Notes under the pieces: generated by a model
What the model saw: only the letters and a program-made list of their open reading frames with translations
What the model was told of the DNA's origin: nothing
Databases searched by the model: none
Program-made: the position numbers and the translations under genes
Virus record (IMG/VR): IMGVR_UViG_3300025508_000028
Span: 1-50,325 of that record
Source of the DNA: a virus
DNA length: 50,325 bases
Direction: 5' to 3' (one strand)
Part shown: positions 38,154 to 47,712 of the stretch, piece by piece
Layout of the letters: each line of letters opens with the position of its first letter
Position numbering within the stretch: position 1 is the stretch's first letter

Positions 38154-39943
38154 ATGGTTATATAAAAAAGAAAGGAAAAACTATTCCTTTTGGCTATGAG
38201 CTATCAGAAATAAAAGGCTATGTTAAGCCTATACCTGCCCAACAAGATAGCCTAGCAAAGTTTATTAAGCTTGTACAAGAACAAAGTTTAACACTTCGAG
38301 AAGCAGCAACACAACTTTCAGAAGAAGCAGGTAGGTCTATTAGTCATGTAGGTCTATCTAAGATTATAAAAAAACTAGAACCTCCTCCACCTCCAAGTAA
38401 ATATAGATACTCTGCTGAACAAAAGCGGAAGATGGCTTTAGCTAAAAAAGAAAGAGAAATAAAAAAAGCTAAAGAAAAAATCTTAGCAAAAGAAAGAAAA
38501 GTTAAAAAAGAAAAAGAAGTAATTAAAAAAGCAACGGAGTCTACTACAAGTAACATTGTAACATCTGAAGACTTAGAGTCCGTTGCTCCTTCAGTACAAG
38601 AAGTTATTAGAGACTCTAAAGTTATTTTTCATCCGAATGATGGACCACAGACTGAGTTCTTAGCTGCGGATGAAAAAGATGTTTTATATGGTGGTGCTGC
38701 AGGTGGTGGTAAAAGTTATGCAATGATAGTAGACCCTCTACGATACGCACACCGACCTGCACACCGAGCCTTAATACTTAGAAGGTCTATGCCAGAATTA
38801 CGAGAAATGATTGACAAGTCTCGTGAGCTTTACCCTCAAGCATTTCCGGGAGCTAAGTTTAGAGAGGTTGAGAAGCTTTGGAACTTTCCTTCAGGAGCGA
38901 AAGTAGAGTTCGGCTTCCTAGAAAGAGATGCAGATGTATATCGTTATCAAGGACAAGCATATAGTTGGATAGGCTTTGATGAGATAACACATCTACCTAC
39001 AGAGTTTTCATGGAACTACCTTGCCTCTCGTTTAAGAACAACAGACCCTGAGATAAAAACTTACTTACGTTGTACAGCTAACCCCGGTGGTGTTGGTTCT
39101 CATTGGGTAAAAAATAGATACATACAACCTAATGATTCTAATAAAAGTTTTTTAGGTCACGATGGTTTAACTAGAAAGTTTATTCCTGCAAAATTAGCAG
39201 ACAATCCCTACTTGGCTAAAGATGGTATCTATGAACAGATGCTAAAATCTTTACCTCCTATCCAACGTAGACAACTGTTAGAAGGTAACTGGGATGTAGC
39301 AGAAGGAGCTGCATTCGTAGAATTTGACCCTCTTAATCATGTTATTCCTCCTTTTGCTTTACCTGTTCATTGGGAAAGAGTAAAAGGCATTGACTATGGA
39401 TATGCTTCTGAAAGCTGTTGTTTATGGGGAATATTAGATATAAATGACAATACTTTAATTATTTATCGTGAATTGTATCGAAAAGGCTTGACAGGTCAGG
39501 AATTAGGTGCTATAATAACCGATATGGAGCTAGAAGACCCTTTCTCCGTAAATGGTGTATTAGATACTGCAGCATGGGCTAAGACAGGAACGACTGGACC
39601 AACTGTAGGTGAAGAGCTTTTAAAAGCAGGACATAAACTAAGAAGAGCAGATAAGAATCGTGTTCAAGGTAAAATTCAAATACACGAGTATTTAAAAGTA
39701 AGAGAAAACGGAAGACCAAAATTGCAAATATTTAATACGTGTCCTAACTTAATAAGAGAGTTACAAAGTATTCCGTTATCAAAAACAAATCCAGAAGATG
39801 TGGACACACATGCTTCGGACCACGCATATGATGCGTTAAGATATATGATAATGAGTAGACCACGTATGGAAAACCCATTAGAAAGAATGAGAGGTTTTAA
39901 AAGAGAAATGTATAAACCTGCTGATTCTGAATTTGGATATTAA
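38150..39943 (+). CDS. terL: Terminase large subunit with N-terminal extension
   Basis: 597 aa. ATPase: Walker A GGAAGGGKS (Lys188), Walker B WIGFDEIT (Asp277, Glu278), coupling motif CTANPGG. Nuclease: Asp415 (GIDYGY), Asp472 (VLDTAAW), Asp557/Asp561 (SDHAYDALRY). The Walker A lysine is at 188, over 100 residues later than usual; the extension has an HTH-like part (LTLREAATQLSEEAGRSISH) and a Lys/Glu coiled coil (about 85-125). It packages DNA and cuts concatemers. Start overlaps iscU (ATGA). Confidence 0.95.
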   Translation: MNGYIKKKGKTIPFGYELSEIKGYVKPIPAQQDSLAKFIKLVQEQSLTLREAATQLSEEAGRSISHVGLSKIIKKLEPPPPPSKYRYSAEQKRKMALAKKEREIKKAKEKILAKERKVKKEKEVIKKATESTTSNIVTSEDLESVAPSVQEVIRDSKVIFHPNDGPQTEFLAADEKDVLYGGAAGGGKSYAMIVDPLRYAHRPAHRALILRRSMPELREMIDKSRELYPQAFPGAKFREVEKLWNFPSGAKVEFGFLERDADVYRYQGQAYSWIGFDEITHLPTEFSWNYLASRLRTTDPEIKTYLRCTANPGGVGSHWVKNRYIQPNDSNKSFLGHDGLTRKFIPAKLADNPYLAKDGIYEQMLKSLPPIQRRQLLEGNWDVAEGAAFVEFDPLNHVIPPFALPVHWERVKGIDYGYASESCCLWGILDINDNTLIIYRELYRKGLTGQELGAIITDMELEDPFSVNGVLDTAAWAKTGTTGPTVGEELLKAGHKLRRADKNRVQGKIQIHEYLKVRENGRPKLQIFNTCPNLIRELQSIPLSKTNPEDVDTHASDHAYDALRYMIMSRPRMENPLERMRGFKREMYKPADSEFGY

Positions 39944-39948
39944 AATTT

Positions 39949-42111
39949 ATGGCAGAAGATAATACATTTTTAAGTGCTGATAATATCTACGAAGATGTAG
40001 AAGGTGAATCAGGTAAAACTTTAAATTTAGAGATAGACCAAAAACAAAATCTTGTTGGTATTATTAATGGTCGTTATGCTCAAGCAGAAGATGCTAGACA
40101 AACCGATGAAACTCGTTGGTTAAAAGCATACGAAAACTACAGAGGACTTTACAAAAACTCAGTTAAGTTTAGAGACTCAGAAAAATCTCGTATCTTTGTA
40201 AAAATAACTAAAACAAAAGTACTAGCTGCTTTTGGTCAATTAGTTGATGTTATATTTGGAACAGGTAAGTTTCCTATAGGTATAGCAGAAACTAAACTTC
40301 CTGAGGGTGAAAAAGAAAACGCATACCTAGATACACAAAACCCTACTCCTAGTATAGAAATAACAGATGAAAATAGAGGCAACATAGTTGACCCATTTGA
40401 TGTTGGTTACGAAGGTGATGGTAGAGTTTTAGGAGCAGGTTCAACTTACAATAAAGTTGAAAGCATAGAAGAAAAAGCTGATGCTATGCTGACAGAAGGT
40501 TTATCAGCTATTCCAGATATACCTGAAGTAAGTCCTGCAGAAAAAGCTGCAAGGCGAATGGAAAAATTAATCCATGACCAAATAGAAGAATCAAATGGTT
40601 CTGCCGAAATTAGAAATGCTTTATTAGAATCTGCATTATTAGGTACAGGGATAGTTAAAGGACCATTTAACTTTAATAAAAAATTACATCAATGGTCTTC
40701 AGAAGGAGACGAAAGAAATTACAATCCATTAGAGGTAAGAGTACCTCGTATAGAGTTTGTTAGTTGTTGGGATTTTTATCCAGACCCTGCTGCTACAAAC
40801 ATAGAAGAATGTGAGTTTATAGTTCATAGACATAAAATGAACAAAAGTCAATTAAGGCAATTACGAAATATGCCTTATTTTGATAAAGATGCAATACGTA
40901 GTTGTATACAAAAAGGAGCTAACTACGTTGAAAAAGATTTTGAAAGTCAACTTAAAGATGACAATAGAAGTGATGAAAGCTATACAAGTAATTTTGAAAT
41001 TCTTGAATACTGGGGAATCATGGATGCGGAGTATGCTCGTGAAGTTGGAATTGAACTTGATGATGAAATAGATGACTTAGACGAAGTTCAAATTAATGCA
41101 TGGGTATGCGGAGATACATTACTTAGAGCAGTAATTAATCCTTTTACTCCTTATCGTATACCTTACAATGCATTTCCATATGAAAGAAATCCATATAACT
41201 TCTTTGGTATTGGAGTTGCAGAGAACATGGATGATTCTCAACAAATAATGAATGGACATGCTAGAATGGCTATTGATAACTTAGCACTAGCAGGTTCTCT
41301 TGTTTTCGATGTAGATGAGTCTGCTTTAGTAGGTGGACAATCAATGGAAGTATATCCCGGAAAAGTCTTTAGAAGACAAGCAGGGATGCCGGGACAGTCA
41401 ATATATGGCTTAAAGTTTCCGAATACTGCTCCAGAAAACATGATGATGTTTGACAAGTTTAGACAACTTGCAGACGAACAAACAGGCATACCTAGTTATT
41501 CTCATGGACAAACAGGTGTACAAAGTATGACAAGAACTGCCTCAGGCATGTCAATGTTATTGGGTGCATCTAGTCTAAACATTAAAACAGTTATAAAAAA
41601 TCTTGATGACTTTTTATTAAAGCCTTTAGGAGAATCGTATTTCCAATGGAACATGCAATTCTTTGAGGGTGGTCTTGATGTTAAAGGTGATTTAGAAGTT
41701 AAAGCTACAGGAACAAATAGTTTAATGCAAAAAGAAGTTAGAAGCCAAAGGCTTACTATGTTTTTACAGACTGCACAAAGTCCTGCTATTGCTCCTTTCG
41801 TTAAGATTTCTAAACTCGTTAGTGAACTAGCCTACAGCTTAGATTTAGACCCTGATGAAATACTCAATGACCCTGAAGAAGCTGCAATTATGGCTCAAAT
41901 TATAGGAATGCAAAATGCTCAACAAGCAACAGGCGAAGAACCTAGCCCTCTTGGTCAACAACCCGGAAACATGGGAACCGCTACAGGAACACCTCAAGAA
42001 CCTCAAAGCCTTGGAAGTACAGGCACTGGTGGGGGCAACATCGGAACAGGAGATGTACCGCAGTCAGGGGAAACTACGTTTAGTGGTACACCTAGAGCAG
42101 TTGAGGGATGA
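39949..42111 (+). CDS. Portal protein
   Basis: 720 aa. Position after terL and before scaffold and capsid genes, size, and sequence elements (NAFPYERNPYNFFGIGVAEN, DDSQQIMNGHARMAIDNL, GQTGVQSMTRTASGMSMLLG) identify the dodecameric portal through which DNA passes. The final ~60 residues are low-complexity Gly/Thr/Pro/Gln sequence and lie over a second gene in another frame. Confidence 0.9.
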   Translation: MAEDNTFLSADNIYEDVEGESGKTLNLEIDQKQNLVGIINGRYAQAEDARQTDETRWLKAYENYRGLYKNSVKFRDSEKSRIFVKITKTKVLAAFGQLVDVIFGTGKFPIGIAETKLPEGEKENAYLDTQNPTPSIEITDENRGNIVDPFDVGYEGDGRVLGAGSTYNKVESIEEKADAMLTEGLSAIPDIPEVSPAEKAARRMEKLIHDQIEESNGSAEIRNALLESALLGTGIVKGPFNFNKKLHQWSSEGDERNYNPLEVRVPRIEFVSCWDFYPDPAATNIEECEFIVHRHKMNKSQLRQLRNMPYFDKDAIRSCIQKGANYVEKDFESQLKDDNRSDESYTSNFEILEYWGIMDAEYAREVGIELDDEIDDLDEVQINAWVCGDTLLRAVINPFTPYRIPYNAFPYERNPYNFFGIGVAENMDDSQQIMNGHARMAIDNLALAGSLVFDVDESALVGGQSMEVYPGKVFRRQAGMPGQSIYGLKFPNTAPENMMMFDKFRQLADEQTGIPSYSHGQTGVQSMTRTASGMSMLLGASSLNIKTVIKNLDDFLLKPLGESYFQWNMQFFEGGLDVKGDLEVKATGTNSLMQKEVRSQRLTMFLQTAQSPAIAPFVKISKLVSELAYSLDLDPDEILNDPEEAAIMAQIIGMQNAQQATGEEPSPLGQQPGNMGTATGTPQEPQSLGSTGTGGGNIGTGDVPQSGETTFSGTPRAVEG

Positions 42112-42145
42112 AGTAATAGAAGCAATTAATAGACAGGAAGAATAA
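41915..42145 (+). CDS. Overprinted small helical protein on the portal tail
   Basis: 76 aa in the +1 frame, overlapping the portal end by 197 bases. ATG 41915 has AGGA seven bases upstream. The product (WEPLQEHLKNLKALEVQALV, EMYRSQGKLRLVVHLEQLRD) is a regular amphipathic helix protein of the type found after portal genes in other phages, while the portal frame is low-complexity here. Its stop shares one base with the next gene. Confidence 0.75.
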   Translation: MLNKQQAKNLALLVNNPETWEPLQEHLKNLKALEVQALVGATSEQEMYRSQGKLRLVVHLEQLRDEVIEAINRQEE

Positions 42146-43032
42146 TGGAACGATATATTGACCCGACAGGAAAAAATAAATATTTAACTGAAGAAGTTAT
42201 TGAGTTAAATAAAGAAAGAGACAGAGTTTTAAAATCTTCTATTGAAAATAAAAAAGACTTTAATAAAATTTTAGATGATAGAGTTAGTCAAGGAAGTCTT
42301 ACAGAAAAGTCTGCAGAGTTAATTTCTCAAATTCATACATTACATTTAATGCATGATAAAAAAGAAAAAAAATCTACTCCTAAAATGTATGCTAAACCCG
42401 GAGCACCACTAGACAGAAAGAAAAAAGCAGAAGGCGGAGATATTAATTCTCAAATGGAAATGATGCTTGGGGAAGAAGGTGTGCCCATGGAAGAAGAAAT
42501 GCCCATGGAAGAACCTATGGTTTCAGATGAAACTATGGAAAGTGATTACCTAGACTTTATATTAGATGAAGCTCTAGATGAAGAAGAAGAAGACTTCTTA
42601 ATGGAACAATTAGAAAGCAACGATAAACTATCATTAATATTTGATAAGGTAATAGATGTTGCAACAGAATTCGCAGGGTCTGGACCAGTTGAAGGTCCGG
42701 GTTCTGGAGTATCCGATTCGATACCCGCAAGGTTATCGGATGGGGAGTTTGTCTTTACTGCTAAAGCAACTGAAGAAATCGGAGCTGATAATTTAGAAGC
42801 TATGATGAAAGAAGCAGAAGCTAATGCAGAAGGAAGACAACAAATAGCTGAAGGTGGTATGGTTGAAGAAGATAATAATGTTGAAATGCCTGTACAGGCT
42901 GAACAACAACCAAACATTCGAGTTTCAAGACCCACAGTATCTGCTCTTGCTGCAAGGCAAGAACAAAAAGATATTGTCGGTGATGAAATTAAAAAAGGAA
43001 TGTTATCTTCAAGACAATACGTTAGAAGCTAA
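42145..43032 (+). CDS. Head-region protein with phage SDGEFV motif
   Basis: 295 aa. A helical N-terminus, a Met/Glu-rich acidic middle (about 105-155) and a conserved segment (about 180-215) GPGSGVSDSIPARLSDGEFV then FTAKATEEIGADNLEAMM. That segment recurs in phage virion or tail-associated proteins; function unclear. Between portal and scaffold it may act in head assembly. AGGAAG ribosome site within the preceding gene. Confidence 0.75.
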   Translation: MERYIDPTGKNKYLTEEVIELNKERDRVLKSSIENKKDFNKILDDRVSQGSLTEKSAELISQIHTLHLMHDKKEKKSTPKMYAKPGAPLDRKKKAEGGDINSQMEMMLGEEGVPMEEEMPMEEPMVSDETMESDYLDFILDEALDEEEEDFLMEQLESNDKLSLIFDKVIDVATEFAGSGPVEGPGSGVSDSIPARLSDGEFVFTAKATEEIGADNLEAMMKEAEANAEGRQQIAEGGMVEEDNNVEMPVQAEQQPNIRVSRPTVSALAARQEQKDIVGDEIKKGMLSSRQYVRS

Positions 43033-43146
43033 TAGTCGATAGAGCTACCCTAAAATATTAGGCACTTTATCAAAATAATAACCGAAAGGCTACCTTTACA
43101 AACAAGCCCTCTAGTCGACATAGAGCTACCTTGTGAACGAAGCCCT
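43033..43146 (+). repeat. Repeats in the leader of the scaffold gene
   Basis: Two imperfect 22-base direct repeats (43089-43110 and 43125-43146) share GCTACCTT and AGCCCT ends; a second pair (43033-43049 and 43112-43130) shares TAGTCGA and ATAGAGCTACC. No gene fits in the 131-base gap (43033-43163). Similar leaders precede capsid genes in other marine phages as I recall; likely RNA structure controlling scaffold and capsid expression. Confidence 0.6.
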
Positions 43147-43163
43147 GAGTAGGAGATAAGAAA

Positions 43164-44021
43164 ATGACTGAACAAGTCTTAAAAGAAGAAGAAGCCAATC
43201 CTTATAATGCAAAAAAAGAATGGCACAATATAGAAGATAAACCTTTTGTATCATCAGATAGTTTATTTTTTACACCAGAAAGTCAAGCTAACGCTGAACC
43301 TGAAAGTGTAGAAGAAATAGAGCAGGTAGTAAGTGAGGATAAACCTTACAAACGTCCTAACTATAAAAAACGATATGATGATTTAAAGAAACATTATGAT
43401 GCTAAACTTAATGAATTTAAGTCTAGAGAACAAGAGTTATTAGAAGAAGCTACTAAAAATAGAACTGAATATAATACTCCTAAATCTCCAGAAGAACTTG
43501 AACAATTTAAGAATGAATATCCTGATGTGTACGAAGTGGTAGAAACTGTAGCTCACTTACAAAGTGAATCTAAGGCAAAAGTTCTAGAAGAACGTCTTAG
43601 TCAACTCCAACAAAGAGAGCAAGAATTATCCCAACGTGATGCTTTAAAAAGGTTAGCAGATAAACATCCTGATTTTGAAGATATCAAAAATAGTGATACC
43701 TTTCAAGATTGGACAAAAGAACAACCTGCATCTATTCAACAATGGATAACAGGGAATACTGATGATGCTGATTTAGCTTCTCGTGCTCTTGATTTGTTTA
43801 AAAAAGATTTTGGCATTGAAGCTTCTCAAAAGAAAAAGTCAATTTCTAAACCGACCAAACAATCGGCTGCTGACATGGTTTCAACAAAAACAACAAATGT
43901 TGACCCACGACAGGAAAAGATTTGGTCAGAAAGGGAGATTGCTGCATTGAGTATGGCAGAGTTTGATAGATACGAAAAGGAAATATCAGACGCTATGCAA
44001 GAAGGCAGAATCACAAAATAA
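43164..44021 (+). CDS. Capsid scaffold protein
   Basis: 285 aa, charged, helical, Glu/Lys/Gln-rich, with a coiled coil (about 75-100 and 130-165), directly before the capsid gene: the hallmark of podovirus scaffolds. C-terminal basic/acidic helix (WSEREIAALSMAEFDRYEKE) would bind the capsid protein. GGAG ribosome site. Sequence gives no other function. Confidence 0.85.
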   Translation: MTEQVLKEEEANPYNAKKEWHNIEDKPFVSSDSLFFTPESQANAEPESVEEIEQVVSEDKPYKRPNYKKRYDDLKKHYDAKLNEFKSREQELLEEATKNRTEYNTPKSPEELEQFKNEYPDVYEVVETVAHLQSESKAKVLEERLSQLQQREQELSQRDALKRLADKHPDFEDIKNSDTFQDWTKEQPASIQQWITGNTDDADLASRALDLFKKDFGIEASQKKKSISKPTKQSAADMVSTKTTNVDPRQEKIWSEREIAALSMAEFDRYEKEISDAMQEGRITK

Positions 44022-44049
44022 ACTATAACTTAACAAAGGAGAATGTATC

Positions 44050-45021
44050 ATGGCTCAATTTTTTGAACCCGGAACGGATACTGATGCTAACTTTGCTAAC
44101 TCCGTAGCAGGACAAACTAATAGTTTCTTTTTACCTTCGGTTTACTCTAAAAAGGTTTTAAACTTTTTTAGAAAAGCCTCGGTAATTGAAGCTATTACTA
44201 ACACCGACTATGCCGGTGAAATATCCTCATTCGGAGACTCAGTAAAGATTATCAAAGAACCCGTTATTTCTGTGTCTGATTACACAAGAAATAGCGATAC
44301 CACAGAAACAAGACTAACAGACCAAGAAATTACTTTGGTCGTTGATAGTGCTAAAGCTTTCAAATTCATCGTAGATGATATTGAAACTAATATGTCACAT
44401 GTCAACTTCAAAGAAGTAGCTTCTAGCTCTGCTGCATATGCATTGAAAGATTCATATGATGCAGCAGTTCTTGCTGTTATGTTTGCAGGATTGTCTGCTT
44501 CATCACCTAATCACGTTTTAGGTGCTGATAGTGCAACTGATTTAGGAGCAGGAGTCTATGATGGCTCTGGTGCTGCTGACTTAGGACAGTCTGGTGAAAC
44601 TGACCCTCTAGACCTTATGGCTAGAATGGCAAGACTATTAGACGAACAAAATGTACCTGAAGAAGGTAGATGGTTCGTTGGAAGTCCTGACTTCTATGAG
44701 GTTTTAGGTCAATCATCTTCTAAATTATTATCTGTAGACTTCAACGCAGGTCAAGGTTCTATTAGAAATGGTTTAGTTTCAAGTGGAAAACTACGTGGAT
44801 TTGATATGTACAAGTCTAATAACATTGCTGCGACATCTAATGCTGCAGGTAAATGTTTAGGTGGTCACATATCGTCTACTGCAACTGCTAACACAATTCT
44901 TTCAACAGAAGTGTTGAGAGACCCAACATCGTTTGGTGACATTGTTAGAGGTCTTCATGTCTATGGTGCGAAAGTACTTAGAGACGAAGCCTTAGTAGGT
45001 GCATTCTACGGAATCGACTAA
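44050..45021 (+). CDS. Major capsid protein
   Basis: 323 aa, HK97-type fold by context and composition, with SVYSKKVLNFFRKASVIEAI, VDSAKAFKFIVDDIETNMSH, RWFVGSPDFYEVL and VLRDPTSFGDIVRGLHVYGA. AAAGGAG ribosome site nine bases upstream. A strong terminator directly after the gene limits read-through to the tail genes and would keep capsid mRNA abundant. Confidence 0.92.
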   Translation: MAQFFEPGTDTDANFANSVAGQTNSFFLPSVYSKKVLNFFRKASVIEAITNTDYAGEISSFGDSVKIIKEPVISVSDYTRNSDTTETRLTDQEITLVVDSAKAFKFIVDDIETNMSHVNFKEVASSSAAYALKDSYDAAVLAVMFAGLSASSPNHVLGADSATDLGAGVYDGSGAADLGQSGETDPLDLMARMARLLDEQNVPEEGRWFVGSPDFYEVLGQSSSKLLSVDFNAGQGSIRNGLVSSGKLRGFDMYKSNNIAATSNAAGKCLGGHISSTATANTILSTEVLRDPTSFGDIVRGLHVYGAKVLRDEALVGAFYGID

Positions 45022-45030
45022 TCATAAATT

Positions 45031-45059
45031 GGGGGAGTCTTCGGACTCCTCCTTTTTTT
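45031..45059 (+). terminator. Strong terminator after capsid gene
   Basis: GGGGGAGTC and GACTCCTCC (one G-U pair) form a 9-bp stem with a TTCG tetraloop, followed by seven T (45053-45059). Confidence 0.95.
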
Positions 45060-45070
45060 ATAAGGAAAAA

Positions 45071-45187
45071 ATGTATAAAGAAAAAAGAATGAAAAAAATG
45101 GATGGTGGTATGGCTAGAAAAAAGAAAGGTCATGGTGGACGTATGATGTACAAAGATGGTGGAATGCCTAAAGCTAAACCTTGCTAA
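45071..45187 (+). CDS. 38-aa basic Met/Gly/Lys-rich peptide
   Basis: AAGGA ribosome site before ATG 45071. The peptide (MYKEKRMKKMDGGMARKKKG onward) is one of the short basic Gly/Met peptides often found beside capsid genes in marine phages. A longer frame from 44999 overlaps the terminator and is not used. Confidence 0.65.
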   Translation: MYKEKRMKKMDGGMARKKKGHGGRMMYKDGGMPKAKPC

Positions 45188-45188
45188 A

Positions 45189-45332
45189 ATGAAAGTAACA
45201 GCACCAAAAGGATACCATTGGATGAAAGATGGTAAAGAACATAAATTAATGAAGCACACTGGTAAGTTTGTTAAACATAAAGGTGCAAGTTTAACAGCTA
45301 ACTTTGCAGTTCAAAAGAAACATAAAAAATAA
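45189..45332 (+). CDS. 47-aa basic peptide
   Basis: Starts two bases after the previous stop and shares one base with the next ATG. Product MKVTAPKGYHWMKDGKEHKL onward, ending KKHKK, is basic and His-rich. The pattern APKGYHWM and its place between capsid and tail genes suggest a small virion decoration or DNA-binding peptide; unproven. Confidence 0.65.
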   Translation: MKVTAPKGYHWMKDGKEHKLMKHTGKFVKHKGASLTANFAVQKKHKK

Positions 45333-46099
45333 TGGCAACTACATACTTAACATTAACAAACGATATTCTTAGAGAACTTAATGAGATTGAATTAACATCT
45401 GCCACATTTGCAAATGCAAAGGGAGTTCAAAATTTTGTTAAAGAAAGTATTAATAAATCTATTAAAGATATTGCAAATGAAGAACCACAACTTCCTTTCT
45501 TTGCAGTTGCAGCTAGTGGAGAAACAGACCCTTTTTATGGTAATGTAACTGTAGCAAGTGTAGCAGGAACAAGATGGTACACTTTAAAGTCTGGTAGTTC
45601 TAGTATAACTACTGACTATTCATCCGTTGATTGGGATGATTTTTATGTGACAACAATAAACGTAAGTGGTGAATCAGCTCCTTATGTTTCAAAAGGTTTA
45701 TCTTTTATTACATTAGAAGATTGGACAAGATATTATAGAGATTCTGAAAATGCAGATGATTCAGATTCACAAAACTACGGAGAGCCTCAATATGTTATTC
45801 GTAGTCCAGACCATCGTAAGTTTGGATTAAGTCCTATACCTGATAAAGTTTATAATGTGCATTTTTATGCATATAGTGCACCAACTGCTTTATCAGCTTA
45901 TAGTGATGAAATAGTATTTCCTGACCAGTACTCTAATGTAATAACAGCTAGAACAAGATATTATGTATGGCAGTTTAAAGAAAGTCCACAGCAAGCAGCT
46001 TTTGCTTTAGATGATTATAAAAAAGGAATGAGACAAATGAAGTCTAATTTAATTAATCCTAGTCCTTCTTATATGACAGACGATAGGAGATATTTCTAA
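45332..46099 (+). CDS. Head-tail adaptor/tail tubular protein A-like
   Basis: 255 aa, with the usual adaptor start TYLTLTNDILRELNEIELTS (helical), VKESINKSIKDIANEEP, and FPDQYSNVITARTRYYVWQF at the C-terminal part. It follows capsid genes and precedes the tail hub-like gene, as T7 gp11-type adaptors do. It would sit under the portal. Confidence 0.8.
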   Translation: MATTYLTLTNDILRELNEIELTSATFANAKGVQNFVKESINKSIKDIANEEPQLPFFAVAASGETDPFYGNVTVASVAGTRWYTLKSGSSSITTDYSSVDWDDFYVTTINVSGESAPYVSKGLSFITLEDWTRYYRDSENADDSDSQNYGEPQYVIRSPDHRKFGLSPIPDKVYNVHFYAYSAPTALSAYSDEIVFPDQYSNVITARTRYYVWQFKESPQQAAFALDDYKKGMRQMKSNLINPSPSYMTDDRRYF

Positions 46100-46101
46100 G
46101 A

Positions 46102-47709
46102 ATGCCTGCATCTCAACCATATACAGTTGCAGTTAATGGAGGACTCGTAAGTTCATCTAATGTTATAGATTTACTTAAGACTCCCGGAGTTGCAAAAGAT
46201 TTAAGAAACTTTGAAGTATCTACAGAGGGCGGATACAGACGTATTAATGGTTATCAAAAGTATGGTACTACTAATGCAACAAGACCTACAGGTGGTGCAA
46301 CCAATATACTAGGTACATTTACATACGCTGATGGAGTAATTGTTACTGCAGCAACAGGAATATATTTTAGTAATGATGGACAGAATTGGTTAAACATAGG
46401 AAGAAGCTCTGTAGATGCAAGCGGAGATAATCATACAGCATTTACAGGACGTAGTACGCTTACTAGAACTGGACAAGGGCAATGTCAATTTACATTGTTT
46501 GACGGAGCTACATTTGATTATGGTCAAGTTATCATAGCAGATGGAGCAAACAAACCTTACATATTTAGAATGGAAGGCACAGGTGCTTTAAGTACTAGAA
46601 CTTTTTTTGCAGAAGAAATTACTGTAACAGGAACTAAACATGCTAAGTATGTTACAACACATGATAAACATTTAATTGTTGCAGGGGTTGAAGATAATTT
46701 AAGTACAGTATTTTATAGTTCTTTATTAGACCCTACAAGCTTTAGTGGAAGTGGTTCAGGCTCTATAGTAGTTGAAGACCAAATAGAAGGTATCAAAGGT
46801 TTCCGTAATGAGTTATTTATATTCTGTACAAACAGTATATTTAAACTAATAAATATAAATAATTCTAGCTCAATTGCTATCATACCTGTTACTAAAAACG
46901 TAGGGTGTTTAAGTGGCTATAGTATTCAAGAGATTGGTGGTGATTTAATATTTTTAGCACCAGATGGTTTAAGAACAGTTGCAGGTACAGCAAGAATTGG
47001 TGACGTTGAACTAGGTACAGTTAGTAAAGCTATACAACCTTTAGTTACAGATGTTGCAGAAAATATAAATACATTTATTATTAGTAGTGTAGTTTTAAGA
47101 GATAAATCTCAATATAGATTATTTTATTGTAATGATAGTTTAGAACAAACACAACAAAAAGGAATCATAGGCACACTTAGACCTGAAGGCTTTCAATGGT
47201 CTGAAACAAGAAGTTTAGAAGTTACTGCTATTGGTTCAGGATTTGATAGTAGTAATGTAGAACATTATTATCATGGAGATACAGAAGGATATGTATATCA
47301 ACACGATACTGGAAATAGTTTTGATGGAACAAACATACTTGCACGTTACGAAACACCAAACTATGATTACGGAGATTTAGGAACTTTAAAAACTTTACAT
47401 TATGTTAGAGTTTCTGCAAGTGCAGAAGGCATTGTAGAACCAGATGTACAAGTTAGATTTGATTACGGAAATACAGACATACCTCAACCCCCAGATTTAT
47501 TTGATATAGGAGTTATAAATCCTCCTTCAAAGTTTGGTGATGCATTATTTAATACAAATGTATTTGGTGGTGGAGATAACCCTTTAATAAGAATTCCATT
47601 ACAAGGGAGTGGAACAAGTAATAATTTTACCATTATAAGTAATGATACTAAAGCACCTTATACTATAAATGGTTTTTATGTAGACTACATACCTTCAGGC
47701 AGGAGATAA
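46102..47709 (+). CDS. Tail tubular protein B-like/tail nozzle protein
   Basis: 535 aa, beta-rich, beginning ASQPYTVAVNGGLVSSSNVI with GGYRRINGYQKYG and repeated blades such as TGIYFSNDGQNW and DNLSTVFYSSLLDPTSFSGS, suggesting a beta-propeller. It lies between the adaptor and the fibre, the position of the nozzle protein of short-tailed phages. Two bases separate it from its upstream gene. Confidence 0.78.
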   Translation: MPASQPYTVAVNGGLVSSSNVIDLLKTPGVAKDLRNFEVSTEGGYRRINGYQKYGTTNATRPTGGATNILGTFTYADGVIVTAATGIYFSNDGQNWLNIGRSSVDASGDNHTAFTGRSTLTRTGQGQCQFTLFDGATFDYGQVIIADGANKPYIFRMEGTGALSTRTFFAEEITVTGTKHAKYVTTHDKHLIVAGVEDNLSTVFYSSLLDPTSFSGSGSGSIVVEDQIEGIKGFRNELFIFCTNSIFKLININNSSSIAIIPVTKNVGCLSGYSIQEIGGDLIFLAPDGLRTVAGTARIGDVELGTVSKAIQPLVTDVAENINTFIISSVVLRDKSQYRLFYCNDSLEQTQQKGIIGTLRPEGFQWSETRSLEVTAIGSGFDSSNVEHYYHGDTEGYVYQHDTGNSFDGTNILARYETPNYDYGDLGTLKTLHYVRVSASAEGIVEPDVQVRFDYGNTDIPQPPDLFDIGVINPPSKFGDALFNTNVFGGGDNPLIRIPLQGSGTSNNFTIISNDTKAPYTINGFYVDYIPSGRR

Positions 47710-47712
47710 TAA

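Noticed and set aside
40880-41071. 63-codon + frame inside the portal gene
   Set aside because: No ribosome site and no protein-like pattern; unlike 41915-42145 it does not abut another gene.
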